Shown: piece after piece, positions 36,602 through 46,175 of the stretch | How positions within the stretch are numbered: position 1 is the stretch's first letter | How the letters are laid out: each line of letters begins with the position of its first letter | From: Zoogloea sp. | GTDB lineage: Bacteria > Pseudomonadota > Gammaproteobacteria > Burkholderiales > Rhodocyclaceae | DNA length: 64,000 nt | Direction: 5' to 3' | Assembly: GCF_023150065.1 (NCBI RefSeq) | Contig: NZ_JAKLLN010000012.1 | Coordinates: forward strand, 85,995 to 149,994 | The notes under the pieces: generated by a model | Databases searched by the model: none | What the model saw: the letters and a program-made list of their open reading frames with translations, nothing else | What the model was told of the DNA's origin: nothing | Position numbers and translations under genes: made by a program

Positions 36602-39600
36602 ATGTCCTCCGACTCCGCCCCGCTGTCCACCGGGCCCAGCGCCATCCGCATCCGCGGCGCCCGCCAGAACAACCTGAAGAACCTGTCCCTGGACATTCCT
36701 CACCACGAGCTGGTGGTGGTGACCGGTGTGTCCGGCTCGGGCAAGAGCTCCCTGGTCTTCGACACCCTCTACGCCGAGGGCCAGCGCCGCTACGTGGAGA
36801 CCTTCTCGCCCTACGCCCGGCAGTTTCTCGACCGCATGGACAAGCCCCAGGTGGATCGCATCGAGGGCGTGCCGCCGGCCATCGCCATTGATCAGACCAA
36901 CCCGGTGCGCACCTCCCGCTCGACGGTGGGGACGATGACCGAGCTGGCCGACCATTTCAAGCTGCTCTACGCCCGCGCCGCCCGGCTGCACTGCCGCTGC
37001 TGCGGCAAGCCGGTGAGCCGTGATACGCCGGCCACGATCTTTGCCGACCTCTCGGCCCGGGCCGCCGCGGCGGGTGACCCGCGTCTGGTGGTGAGTTTTC
37101 CGGTCACCGTGCCGGCCAACTTCAGCGATGAGGAGATCACCGGCCTCCTCGCCCAGCAGGGCTACACCCGCATCCACGCCCGCGAGGGCGAGGTGCTGCA
37201 TGTGGTGCAGGACCGCTTCCGTCTGGGCAATGCCGAGCACGCCCGGGTGATGGAGGCCCTGGAGACCGGCCTCACCGTGGGCCACGGCCGCCTGTCGGTG
37301 CACGCCCTGGGCGATGCCGGCGAGACCCGCTGGAAGTTCAGCAGCGGCCTGCACTGCGCCGACTGCGACATCGCCTACTCCGACCCCATCCCCAGTCTCT
37401 TCTCCTTCAACTCGCCCATCGGCGCCTGCGACACCTGCAAGGGCTTTGGGCGGGTCATCGGGGTGGATTTCTCCCTGGTGGTGCCGGACGAATCGAAGAC
37501 CCTGGAAGAGGGCGCCGTGAAGCCCTGGCAGAGCCCCAGCTTCAAGGAGTGCCAGGACGACCTGGCGAAGATGGCCAAAAAGTACGGCGTGGCCATGGAC
37601 ATCCCCGTGCGCGACCTGCCCCCCGAGCACCGGGAATGGCTGTTCGAGGGCGACCCCAAGTGGAAGAGCTGGGACAGCTCCTGGCCACGGCACTGGTACG
37701 GCATCCGCCACTTCTTCGACTGGCTGGAGAGCAAGGCCTACAAGATGCACATCCGGGTGCTGCTGTCGCGCTACCGCAGCTACACCGAATGCCCGGCCTG
37801 CCACGGTGCCCGCCTCAAGCCCGACGCCCTGCTGTGGCGCCTGCCGTCGGCGGTGGGTGACTGGGCCATCCATGCGCTGATGGCCCGGCCGGTGGACGAG
37901 ATCGTGCCCTTCGTCGCCGGGCTGACCCTGCCCGCGCCCCTGGACGAGGCCACCGAGCTGCTGCTGGGCGAGATCAGGGGGCGGCTCAAGTATCTGCAGG
38001 ACGTGGGCCTGGGCTACCTCACCCTCGACCGCCAGTCCCGCACCCTGTCCGGCGGCGAGGTGCAGCGCATCAACCTCACCACCGCGCTGGGCACCTCGCT
38101 GGTGAACACCCTGTTCGTGCTGGACGAGCCCTCCATCGGCCTGCACCCGCGGGACATCAACCGCATCCTCGGCGTGATGGAGCGCCTGCGGGACGCGGGC
38201 AACTCCCTGGTGGTGGTGGAGCACGACCCCCAGCTGATGCTCGCTGCCGACCGCCTGCTCGACATCGGCCCCGGCCCCGGCGAGCGGGGCGGCGAGATCG
38301 TCGCCTACGGCGCGCCCACGGCCATCGCCAACGACCCGGCCTCGCTCACCGGCGCCTACCTGGCCGGCCGCAAGCGCGTCGATGCCCGGCGTCAGCTGCG
38401 CCCGGTGGCACCGGATGCGCCCCGCCTCCGGCTGCTGGGCGCCCGCCAGCACAACCTGCAGGGCGTCGATCTGGCCATCCCGCTGCAGCGCCTGGTGGGC
38501 ATCACCGGCGTGTCGGGTTCGGGCAAGTCCACGCTGATCCAGGACGTGCTCTACCCGGCCCTGGCCAAGCACTTCGGCCAGACGGCCGAGGCGCCGGGGG
38601 CCTTCGACGGCCTGGCCGGCACGGACGCCATCAAGGGCGTGGTGATGGTGGACCAGTCGCCCATCGGCAAGAGCGCCCGCTCCAACCCGGTGAGCTACGT
38701 GGGCGCCTGGGACGCCATCCGCAAGCTCTTTGCCAATCTGGATGAGGCCAAGGACCGGGGCTACACGCCCGGCACCTTCAGCTTCAACTCCGGCACCGGG
38801 CGCTGCCCCACCTGCACCGGCTCGGGCTTCGAGCACGTGGAGATGCAGTTCCTCTCCGACGTGTATCTGCGCTGCCCCGACTGCGACGGCAAGCGCTACC
38901 GGCCCGAGATCCTGGCCCTGCAGTGGCGTGGGCGGAGCGTCGCCGACGTGCTGGAGATGACCGTCTCCGAGGCCCTGGCCTGCTTTGCCGACCAGAAAGC
39001 CGTGCTGGCCGCCCTGGCGCCCCTGGCCGACGTGGGCCTGGAATACCTGCGCCTGGGCCAGCCGGTGCCCACCCTGTCGGGGGGCGAGGCCCAGCGCCTC
39101 AAGCTGGCCGGTTACCTGGCCGAAGCCGCCCAGCTGGCGGGCAAGAAGGCGAAGAAGGGCACGACGGGTGACGACCCGGGCCTGCTCTTCCTGTTCGACG
39201 AGCCCACCACCGGCCTGCACTTCGAGGACGTGGCGCGCCTGCTGTCGGCCTTCGAGAAGCTGCTGGACGCCGGTCATTCGCTGGTGGTCATCGAGCACAA
39301 CCTGGACGTGATCGCCGCCGCCGACTGGCTGGTGGACCTCGGCCCGGAAGGCGGCAGCGGTGGCGGCCTGATCGTCGCCGAGGGTACGCCGGCCGCGCTC
39401 ATCGCCACCCCGGCCTCCCATACCGGCCGGGCCCTGGCCGACTACGCCGCCCAGCTCTCGGCCATGCAGGCGGCGCCGGTGGTGGCCGAGCCGCCGGTGC
39501 GCTACCGGCCGGTGGCCGAGCAGGCCATCACCATCCGCCACGCCCGCCATCACAACCTCAAGAACATCAGCCTGGACATCCCCCGCGACCAGTTCACGGT

Positions 39601-42097
39601 CATCACCGGCCTGTCCGGCTCGGGCAAGTCCACCCTGGCCTTCGACATCGTGTTCGGCGAGGGCCAGCGGCGCTACCTGGAATCCCTCAACGCCTACGCC
39701 CGCCAGTTTGCCCAGCCTTCGGCCCGGCCCGAGGTGGATGCCATCTTCGGCATTCCGCCCACGGTGGCCATCGAGCAGCGGGTCAGCCGCGGCGGACGCA
39801 AGAGCACGGTGGGCACCCTCACCGAGATCCAGCCCTTCCTGCGCCTGCTCTACGTGAAGCTGGGCACCCAGTACTGCCCCTGCTGCGACGTGCCGGTGAC
39901 GCCCCAGAGCTTCGAGTCCATCGTCGCCCACATCCAGCGCGACTTTGCCGGCCAGTCCGTGGAGCTGCTGGCGCCCCTGGTCATCAACCGCAAGGGCCTG
40001 TACACCGACCTGGCCAAGTGGGCCCGGGGCAAGGGCTTCGAGCAGCTGCGGGTGGATGGCGACACTCTGCCCACCAAAAAGTGGCCGCGCCTCGACCGCT
40101 ACAAGGAGCACAACATCGAGCTGCCGGTGGGCAGGGTGAAGGTGGGTGTCGATACCGAGCCGCTGCTGCGCGAGTACGTGACGGCGGCCCTGGAGCACGG
40201 CAAGGGCGTGCTCAAGCTGCTGCCCCTGGGCGAGCCCGGCGGTGCGCTCACCACCCTGTCCACCCTGCGGGCCTGCCCGGAGTGCGGCACCAGCTTCCCC
40301 GAGCCCGACCCGCGCCTGTTCTCCTACAACGCCAAGCACGGCTGGTGCCCCGACTGCTACGGCACCGGCGTCAAGATTGCCGGCAAGGTGGAGAACCCCG
40401 ACGAGCTGGACCTGGGCGAGCTGGAGCACGAGACCGACGAGGCCTGCCCGAGCTGCCACGGTGCCCGACTCAATCCTGTGGCCCGGGCCGTGCGCTTCCG
40501 CGACCTGGGCCTGCACGAACTGTCGTCCCTGGCTGTGGGCAAGGTGGCGGGTTTCTTCGAGGGCCTGCAACTGGCCCGCCGTGAGGCCGAGATCGGCCGT
40601 GACCTGGTGAGCGAGATCCGCGGCCGGCTCGACTTCCTGCAAAAGGTGGGGCTGGGCTACCTGGCCCTCGACCGGGCCGCGCCCACCCTGTCCGGCGGCG
40701 AGGCCCAGCGCATCCGCCTGGCGGCCCAGCTGGGCTCCAACCTTACCGGCGTGTGCTACATCCTCGACGAGCCCACCATCGGCCTGCACCCCCGGGACAA
40801 CCAGCTGCTGCTCGACACCCTGGAGGCCCTCAAGGGCCGCGGCAACACCCTGCTGGTGGTGGAGCACGACGAGGACACCATCCGCCGCGCCGACCACGTC
40901 ATCGACATCGGCCCCGGCGCCGGCGTGCGCGGTGGGCAGATCATCGCCCAGGGCACGCTGGCCGACCTGATGGCCGCACCGGCGTCGGCCACCGGGCGCT
41001 GCTTCAACCACCCGCTGATCCACCCCCTGGCGCCGCGCCGGGCGGTGGCCGAGGATCACCCGGCCCTGGTGGTCCGCAACGCCACCCTGCACAACCTCAG
41101 GGGCGTGTCGGCCCGGGTGCCCCTGGCGCGGCTCAGCGTCGTCACCGGCGTGTCCGGTTCGGGCAAGTCCACCTTTGCCCGCGACGTGCTTCACGCCAGC
41201 CTGGCCGCCGCGGCCCCGGTGGGCTGTGCGGCCCTGGACGGACGCGAGCAGATCGGCCGCCTGCTGGAGGTGGACCAGACCCCCATCGGCAAGACGCCAC
41301 GCTCCTGCCCGGCCACCTACATCGGCTTCTGGGACGCCATCCGCAAGATGTTCGCCGAGACCACCGAGGCCAAGATGCGCGGCTGGACGGCCTCGCGCTT
41401 CTCCTTCAACACCGGCGCCGGGCGCTGCCCGGTGTGCGAGGGGCAGGGCCAGATCACCATCGAGATGAACTTCCTGCCCGACGTGAAGATGCCCTGCGAG
41501 GCCTGCGGCGGTGCCCGCTTCAACCCCGAAACCCTCACCGTGCGCTGGAAGGGCAAGAGCGTGGCCGACGTGCTGCACATGGCGGTGGAAGACGCGGTGG
41601 ATTTCTTTGCCGCCCACCCGTCCATCGCCCACCCGCTCAGGCTGTTGCAGGACGTGGGCCTGGGCTACCTGACCCTTGGCCAGCCCAGCCCGACCCTCAG
41701 CGGCGGAGAGGCACAGCGCATCAAGCTGGTGTCGGAGCTGGCCAAGGTGCGTGGCCGCGCGGGCGAATCCGCCGCCGGGCCGGGCCGCCCGCTGCCCCCC
41801 GAGAAGCACACCCTGTATGTTCTCGACGAGCCCACCGTGGGCCTGCACATGGCCGACGTGGAGAAGCTGATCCACGTGCTGCACCGCCTGGCCGACGCCG
41901 GCCACACGGTGCTGGTCATCGAGCACGACCTGGACCTGATGGCCGAGGCCGACTGGATCATCGATCTGGGGCCGGAGGGGGGCGAAGGGGGCGGCGAGAT
42001 CGTCGCCGAGGGGCCGCCGGAGGCGGTGGTACAGGTGGCCCGGTCCCACACCGGGCGTATCCTGGGTGAGTTCATGGCGGCCCGGCGGGCGGGCTGA
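36602..42097 (+). CDS. uvrA: Double-length excinuclease ABC subunit UvrA (four ATPase modules)
   Basis: 1,831 residues, about twice the usual 940. Two complete UvrA units are fused head to tail: the first spans about 1-965 and the second about 970-1831. Four Walker A motifs of the type G(V/L)SGSGKS(S/T) start near residues 42, 636, 1003 and 1516. Four ABC signatures (LSGGE(V/A)QR) are visible, with zinc-finger cysteine pairs (for example CADC/CDTC, CPTC/CPDC, CPEC/CPDC, CPVC/CEAC). UvrA recognises DNA damage as a dimer in nucleotide excision repair; here one chain could supply both protomers (inference). Such tandem UvrA proteins are known from other betaproteobacteria. No frameshift or stop interrupts the fusion. 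Confidence 0.93.
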   Translation: MSSDSAPLSTGPSAIRIRGARQNNLKNLSLDIPHHELVVVTGVSGSGKSSLVFDTLYAEGQRRYVETFSPYARQFLDRMDKPQVDRIEGVPPAIAIDQTNPVRTSRSTVGTMTELADHFKLLYARAARLHCRCCGKPVSRDTPATIFADLSARAAAAGDPRLVVSFPVTVPANFSDEEITGLLAQQGYTRIHAREGEVLHVVQDRFRLGNAEHARVMEALETGLTVGHGRLSVHALGDAGETRWKFSSGLHCADCDIAYSDPIPSLFSFNSPIGACDTCKGFGRVIGVDFSLVVPDESKTLEEGAVKPWQSPSFKECQDDLAKMAKKYGVAMDIPVRDLPPEHREWLFEGDPKWKSWDSSWPRHWYGIRHFFDWLESKAYKMHIRVLLSRYRSYTECPACHGARLKPDALLWRLPSAVGDWAIHALMARPVDEIVPFVAGLTLPAPLDEATELLLGEIRGRLKYLQDVGLGYLTLDRQSRTLSGGEVQRINLTTALGTSLVNTLFVLDEPSIGLHPRDINRILGVMERLRDAGNSLVVVEHDPQLMLAADRLLDIGPGPGERGGEIVAYGAPTAIANDPASLTGAYLAGRKRVDARRQLRPVAPDAPRLRLLGARQHNLQGVDLAIPLQRLVGITGVSGSGKSTLIQDVLYPALAKHFGQTAEAPGAFDGLAGTDAIKGVVMVDQSPIGKSARSNPVSYVGAWDAIRKLFANLDEAKDRGYTPGTFSFNSGTGRCPTCTGSGFEHVEMQFLSDVYLRCPDCDGKRYRPEILALQWRGRSVADVLEMTVSEALACFADQKAVLAALAPLADVGLEYLRLGQPVPTLSGGEAQRLKLAGYLAEAAQLAGKKAKKGTTGDDPGLLFLFDEPTTGLHFEDVARLLSAFEKLLDAGHSLVVIEHNLDVIAAADWLVDLGPEGGSGGGLIVAEGTPAALIATPASHTGRALADYAAQLSAMQAAPVVAEPPVRYRPVAEQAITIRHARHHNLKNISLDIPRDQFTVITGLSGSGKSTLAFDIVFGEGQRRYLESLNAYARQFAQPSARPEVDAIFGIPPTVAIEQRVSRGGRKSTVGTLTEIQPFLRLLYVKLGTQYCPCCDVPVTPQSFESIVAHIQRDFAGQSVELLAPLVINRKGLYTDLAKWARGKGFEQLRVDGDTLPTKKWPRLDRYKEHNIELPVGRVKVGVDTEPLLREYVTAALEHGKGVLKLLPLGEPGGALTTLSTLRACPECGTSFPEPDPRLFSYNAKHGWCPDCYGTGVKIAGKVENPDELDLGELEHETDEACPSCHGARLNPVARAVRFRDLGLHELSSLAVGKVAGFFEGLQLARREAEIGRDLVSEIRGRLDFLQKVGLGYLALDRAAPTLSGGEAQRIRLAAQLGSNLTGVCYILDEPTIGLHPRDNQLLLDTLEALKGRGNTLLVVEHDEDTIRRADHVIDIGPGAGVRGGQIIAQGTLADLMAAPASATGRCFNHPLIHPLAPRRAVAEDHPALVVRNATLHNLRGVSARVPLARLSVVTGVSGSGKSTFARDVLHASLAAAAPVGCAALDGREQIGRLLEVDQTPIGKTPRSCPATYIGFWDAIRKMFAETTEAKMRGWTASRFSFNTGAGRCPVCEGQGQITIEMNFLPDVKMPCEACGGARFNPETLTVRWKGKSVADVLHMAVEDAVDFFAAHPSIAHPLRLLQDVGLGYLTLGQPSPTLSGGEAQRIKLVSELAKVRGRAGESAAGPGRPLPPEKHTLYVLDEPTVGLHMADVEKLIHVLHRLADAGHTVLVIEHDLDLMAEADWIIDLGPEGGEGGGEIVAEGPPEAVVQVARSHTGRILGEFMAARRAG

Positions 42098-42119
42098 TCC
42101 GGACAGAAAGCGAGCGTTC

Positions 42120-43118
42120 ATGAATCATCGTCTTCCCCTGGGGGCTTTCCCCGTGCTGCTGACGGCTCTCGCGGGCGGGCCGGTGCTGGCTGCCGGCAAC
42201 CCCTCCACCTGCGCCGCCATCGCCGACAACACCGAGCGTCTGGCCTGCTATGACGATGCCGTCGGGCGCCCCCACCAGGAGGCGCCGGCCCCGCCGCCGC
42301 CCGACAACACGCCGTTCTCGGCGCGCTGGGAGCTGGACGCCGAAGACAAGCGTGGCACCTTCCTGATCACCCCCTACCGGCCCACTTACATCCTGCTGGG
42401 GCGGCTCACCAATTCCGCCAACCGGATGCCCCACTCCCCGGGGCCCGACCGCTCGGTGAGCGAGCCCATGGATGTCTCGCCGGTGGAGGCCAAGTACCAG
42501 ATCAGCTTCAAGACCAAGCTGTGGGAGGGCCTGTTCGGGCGCCATGGCGACCTGTGGATGGGCTACACCCAGCAGTCCAGCTGGCAGGTGTACAACAAGA
42601 GCAACTCCTCGCCCTTCCGCGAGACCAATTACGAGCCCGAGCTGATGGCGGTGTTCCGCACCAACCTGGATGCGGGGGCCGGCTTCAAGGTCAAGCTGTT
42701 GTCGGTGGGCTTCAACCACCAGTCCAACGGCCGGGCCGAGCCCCTGTCGCGGAGCTGGAACCGGGTCATGGCCCAGGCCGGCATCGAGCGTGGCGACTTC
42801 GCCGTGCTGGTGCGCTCCTGGTATCGCTTCCCCGAGAAGGATGGCAAGGACGACAACCCGGACATCACGCGCTATCTCGGCCACGGCGATGTGCAGGCCA
42901 TGTGGAAGCTGGGTGATCACGGCCTCGGCCTGACCCTGCGCGGGCCCCTGTGGCAGAGCGGGGGGCGGGGCGCGGCCCAGGTGGACTGGAGCTTCCCCAT
43001 CCACCGCAAGCTGAAGGGCTTTGTTCAGGTTTTCAGTGGCTACGGCGAAACCCTGATCGACTACAACCACCGCCAGACCACGCTGGGCCTGGGGGTGGCC
43101 CTGGTGGACTGGTTATAG
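42120..43118 (+). CDS. pldA: Outer-membrane phospholipase A1
   Basis: 332 residues. A signal peptide (about 1-24, ending VLAAG) is followed by a short 'CAAIADNTERLACYDDAVG' stretch and the PldA beta-barrel. The active-site block 'VGFNHQSNGRAEPLSRSWNR' contains the His and Ser of the family's catalytic His-Ser-Asn triad. The barrel ends in an aromatic-rich strand (LGLGVALVDWL). It hydrolyses outer-membrane phospholipids. It starts 22 bases after uvrA and ends convergently, overlapping the next gene by 6 bases. Confidence 0.92.
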   Translation: MNHRLPLGAFPVLLTALAGGPVLAAGNPSTCAAIADNTERLACYDDAVGRPHQEAPAPPPPDNTPFSARWELDAEDKRGTFLITPYRPTYILLGRLTNSANRMPHSPGPDRSVSEPMDVSPVEAKYQISFKTKLWEGLFGRHGDLWMGYTQQSSWQVYNKSNSSPFRETNYEPELMAVFRTNLDAGAGFKVKLLSVGFNHQSNGRAEPLSRSWNRVMAQAGIERGDFAVLVRSWYRFPEKDGKDDNPDITRYLGHGDVQAMWKLGDHGLGLTLRGPLWQSGGRGAAQVDWSFPIHRKLKGFVQVFSGYGETLIDYNHRQTTLGLGVALVDWL

Positions 43119-43949
43119 GCGACGACGGGCGGCGGGGGGGAGCAGCGCCCCGAGGCTGGGGCCGGCCGAGGTGAGTGTGCAGTTCAGGGCGGGGTTGGCC
43201 CGGCACAGGCTGGCGAGGTGGCTGCGCGCGGCGACGGCGGTTTCGTCCTGGCGGCTGGCCTCGGTGAGCCACACCTGGGCGCCCTTGAGCCCGGCGCTGC
43301 TCCCCGGCTGGTTCAGATACAGCAGGCCCAGCTCGAGCTGGGCCTTGGCATGGCCCCGACGGGCTGCCTTGAGATACCAGAATTCGGCCTGTGTCAGATC
43401 CCTGGGCACGAGTTCGCCGGCAGCATGCAGGCTGGCGAGGCCGTACTGGGCGGCCGGCATGTCCCGCTCCGCTCCTGCCTGGTACCACTGCAGGGCCTTC
43501 CTGCCGTTTTTCGGCATGCCTTCGAAGCCGCCGGAATACAGTTCGCCCAGCATCAGGATGGCTTCTCCGTCGTCCTTCCCGGCGGCCTGCTCGAGCAGGG
43601 CGACAGCCTGCACGGCGTCGGCCTCCACACCGTAGCCCTTCATATACATCTCGCCCAGCGTCGTTGCCGAGATGACGCTCCCCTGCCGGGCCGCCCGGGC
43701 GTACCAGTAGGCGGCCGCGGTCGGGTTGACCGGGCCGCCCTCGCCCTCGAGATGCATGGCGGCCAGGTTGTGCTGGGCCTTGAGATTGCCCGCCACGGCG
43801 GAAATCAGATAGAGAGGGCGGGCCGCGAGGAAATGCCCGCCGTTCTGCAGGCGGAGGGCCATGGGGTAGCTGTAGTAAAGCACCGTAGCCACCAGAATGG
43901 CCAAAAGCAGGAAGGGCCGGAGCCGGACGAGGGACGACGAACGAGGCAT
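43113..43949 (-). CDS. Membrane-anchored Sel1-repeat protein
   Basis: 278 residues. A single N-terminal membrane segment (about 11-31) is followed by five Sel1-like TPR units of about 36 residues from residue 50 on (for example 'GNLKAQHNLAAMHLEGEGG', 'SATTLGEMYMKGYGVEAD', 'AAQYGLASLHAAGELVPRD', 'KAQLELGLLYLNQ'). Such proteins act as protein-protein scaffolds in the periplasm. The 3' end overlaps pldA by 6 bases, convergently. No ligand can be deduced. Confidence 0.85.
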   Translation of the reverse strand: MPRSSSLVRLRPFLLLAILVATVLYYSYPMALRLQNGGHFLAARPLYLISAVAGNLKAQHNLAAMHLEGEGGPVNPTAAAYWYARAARQGSVISATTLGEMYMKGYGVEADAVQAVALLEQAAGKDDGEAILMLGELYSGGFEGMPKNGRKALQWYQAGAERDMPAAQYGLASLHAAGELVPRDLTQAEFWYLKAARRGHAKAQLELGLLYLNQPGSSAGLKGAQVWLTEASRQDETAVAARSHLASLCRANPALNCTLTSAGPSLGALLPPAARRRL

Positions 43950-44292
43950 GGACGGGGCGCTTTTCGGGAGGTGCCGTCATGTTATCCGGATTTACTGCAG
44001 GGGCATGGAATTGCATTTTCCAAGAAAGGCGTGAAACCGACAAATACGCGAACTTCAGGCTCTTGAATGGCCATTTTTGTTGTGTATGAAGTATTTTCGC
44101 AACCATGGCTTTCTGATGTCCTGGTGCCGGATGCGGACTTTTTCGGGGGCGTTCTGCCGATGAGGTAGAGGTGGCAGACAGGTAGAATCATGCGTATGGC
44201 ACGCGCTCTGGAAGGCTGGCGTGCCGACTTTCCGTCACGACCCGGACCCCGTCATGCCCACACGCCACACGCTCCCCGAGGCGGCCTGATTC
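43950..44292. other. Intergenic region between divergent Sel1 and PhnD-like genes
   Basis: 343 bases with no convincing gene. It is noticeably less GC-rich than its surroundings between about 43980 and 44110. A TAGAAT at 44183-44188 could be a -10 box for the rightward gene, but no matching -35 is visible. No strong inverted repeat was found. Confidence 0.4.
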
Positions 44293-45021
44293 ATGGCCAG
44301 CCCGTTCAAACTCAGTGTCTGCCCCCATGACACGGCCAAGAATCTGCTCGGCTGGTTCACCCTCAATACCTACCTTCAGCGCAAGCTCGGGATCGGCATC
44401 CACTTCGATCCCCGCGACAGCTTTCTCGAAGAGCGCCAGGCGGTGCTCGACCAGCCCCACCACGTGGTTTACGCCAACCCGTACAGCGCGCTGTGTTTTG
44501 CCCGGGAGCGGGGTTTCGTGCCGGTGGCCCGGCCGGCCGGCGTGGTGGACGAGGCGGTGGTGGTGGCGCGCCCGGGGGCGTTGCCGGGCCCCGCATTGCG
44601 CATCGCCAGCGCCACCGACAAGCTGATCATCCATGACCTGGGCTTGAAGGTGCTGCACGGGTTGGGCATTGATGCTGGCCAGGCGGACTTCACTTTCGTC
44701 GGCAACCATCTCAACGCCGCCAGGGCGGTGATCGACGGCAATGCCGATCTGGGTATCGTCTTCGATGAAACCTGGAACAGCCTCGGCCCGAGCACCCGCA
44801 GCCAGCTGGAGGTGGTGGGGGAGAGCCGCGACGGGCTGGCCTTCCACTGTTTCATGGTGTCACCCGCGTGGGCCGACAAGCGCGAGGCCATCCAGCGCAT
44901 CCTGTGTGCCATGCACGAAGACCCGGCCGGGCTGCGGGTGCTGGACGATCTGCGCTTCAGCCGCTTCGATCCGGTGGGGGGCGAGATCCTCGCGCCCCTG
45001 GCTGCGCTGCTGGGGAGCTGA
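44293..45021 (+). CDS. PhnD-like substrate-binding protein without signal peptide
   Basis: 242 residues resembling periplasmic phosphate/phosphonate-binding proteins (PhnD/SsuA/transferrin-like). 'YANPYSALCFARERGFVPVARP', 'ALRIASATDKLIIHDLGLKVL' and 'FTFVGNHLNAARAVIDGNADLGIVFDETW' are the recognisable blocks. It has no signal peptide and no adjacent permease or ATPase, so it probably does not serve an ABC importer and may be a cytoplasmic ligand sensor. The two-domain binding fold is inferred from these blocks. Confidence 0.7.
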   Translation: MASPFKLSVCPHDTAKNLLGWFTLNTYLQRKLGIGIHFDPRDSFLEERQAVLDQPHHVVYANPYSALCFARERGFVPVARPAGVVDEAVVVARPGALPGPALRIASATDKLIIHDLGLKVLHGLGIDAGQADFTFVGNHLNAARAVIDGNADLGIVFDETWNSLGPSTRSQLEVVGESRDGLAFHCFMVSPAWADKREAIQRILCAMHEDPAGLRVLDDLRFSRFDPVGGEILAPLAALLGS

Positions 45022-45023
45022 GT

Positions 45024-46175
45024 TCAGCCGAACTGGCGGCCGAAGCGGCCCATGCCGGCACCGAACACCACGATGCCGAACAGCCCCATGGCGAGCACCG
45101 GCTGCCACAGCAGGGCCATGCCGACGCCCTTGAGCAGAATGCCGTAGGCCGCATCCAGGAAGTAGTGGAGCGGCGAGATCCAGGCCAGGATGCGCATCCA
45201 CTCGGGCATGGCCTCGATGGGCGTCCATGCGCCCGACAGCAAGAGCATGGGCATCAGGATCACCACCGTCAGCATGCCCACCTGGGCCAGGTTGCGGGCC
45301 ACCGTGGCGGCCAGCAGGCCCAGCCCGGCGGTAGTGAATACGTACAGGGCGGTGATCAGGAAGAACAGCACCAGGCTGCCGCGCATGGGCAGGTCGAAGC
45401 CCGGGCCGAGCACCCCGAACAGGGCGATGGCGGTGCCGGCAAGGATCACCAGGGTCATGGCGATGACCTTGGGAAAGAGGATCTGGAAGGCGCTCAGCGG
45501 GGTGACCATCAGCTGCTCGATGGTGCCGCGCTCCTTCTCGCGCACCATGGCGGCGGCAGGCAGCAGGATGGCGAACAGGGTGATCACCGTCAGCAGCTCC
45601 GAAATGCCCATGAACCAGGCGTCGTTCTGGTTGGGGTTGTACCAGATGCGGGTATCGGCCTGGATGACCGGGCCGCTGGCGCCGCCGCTGCCCAGGCCTT
45701 CGCGCAGGGCCGCCAACTCCAGGCCGTAACGGCCGACGATCTGGGCGCCGTAGCTGGAGGCCAGGAAGCCCAGCACCGAGTTGGAGGTGTCCACCTGCAG
45801 CTGCACAGCCACCTGCTCGCCCCGCGCCAGGCGCTCGCCGAAGCGGGGCGGGATGTCGAGCACCGCCATCACGTCGCCGTCGTCCAGGTGGCGGATGGCC
45901 TGCTGCGGGGTGCCGGCGCTGCCCGCCGCCTGGAAGTAGGGGGGCTGGAAGCGGCTGGCCAGTTCCCGGGAGGCCAGGCTGTGGTCCGCGTCGAGGGTGG
46001 CGATGGCGGCATTCTTGAGCTGCATGCTCACCCCCGAGGCGGCGATGTAGATGTCGCCCGTGAAGGCATACAGGAAGAACACCATGAGTGCCACGTCGCG
46101 GAAGAGCTGGAGCAGCTCCTTGTGGGTCATCACGCGCAGGCGACGCAGACCGGCGCCGGAGAAGAAGCCGTTCAT
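45024..46175 (-). CDS. ABC-2 type exporter permease (YbhR-like)
   Basis: 383 residues. One N-terminal membrane segment (about 25-45) precedes a large extracytoplasmic domain (about 48-175), then five more hydrophobic segments in the C-terminal half. The motif 'VREKERGTIEQLMVTPLSAFQILFPK' at about 210-235 is the coupling region typical of ABC-2 permeases. The ATG at 46175 overlaps the stop of the other permease by 4 bases. The two permeases are paralogues and should form a heterodimer served by the double ATPase. Confidence 0.9.
   Translation of the reverse strand: MNGFFSGAGLRRLRVMTHKELLQLFRDVALMVFFLYAFTGDIYIAASGVSMQLKNAAIATLDADHSLASRELASRFQPPYFQAAGSAGTPQQAIRHLDDGDVMAVLDIPPRFGERLARGEQVAVQLQVDTSNSVLGFLASSYGAQIVGRYGLELAALREGLGSGGASGPVIQADTRIWYNPNQNDAWFMGISELLTVITLFAILLPAAAMVREKERGTIEQLMVTPLSAFQILFPKVIAMTLVILAGTAIALFGVLGPGFDLPMRGSLVLFFLITALYVFTTAGLGLLAATVARNLAQVGMLTVVILMPMLLLSGAWTPIEAMPEWMRILAWISPLHYFLDAAYGILLKGVGMALLWQPVLAMGLFGIVVFGAGMGRFGRQFG

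Noticed and set aside
35705..42121. A 2,138-codon open frame antisense to the DUF1631-like and uvrA genes
   Set aside because: Its translation is Gly/Ala/His/Val-rich with no motifs, as expected for the mirror of a high-GC gene; the plus strand encodes recognisable UvrA.
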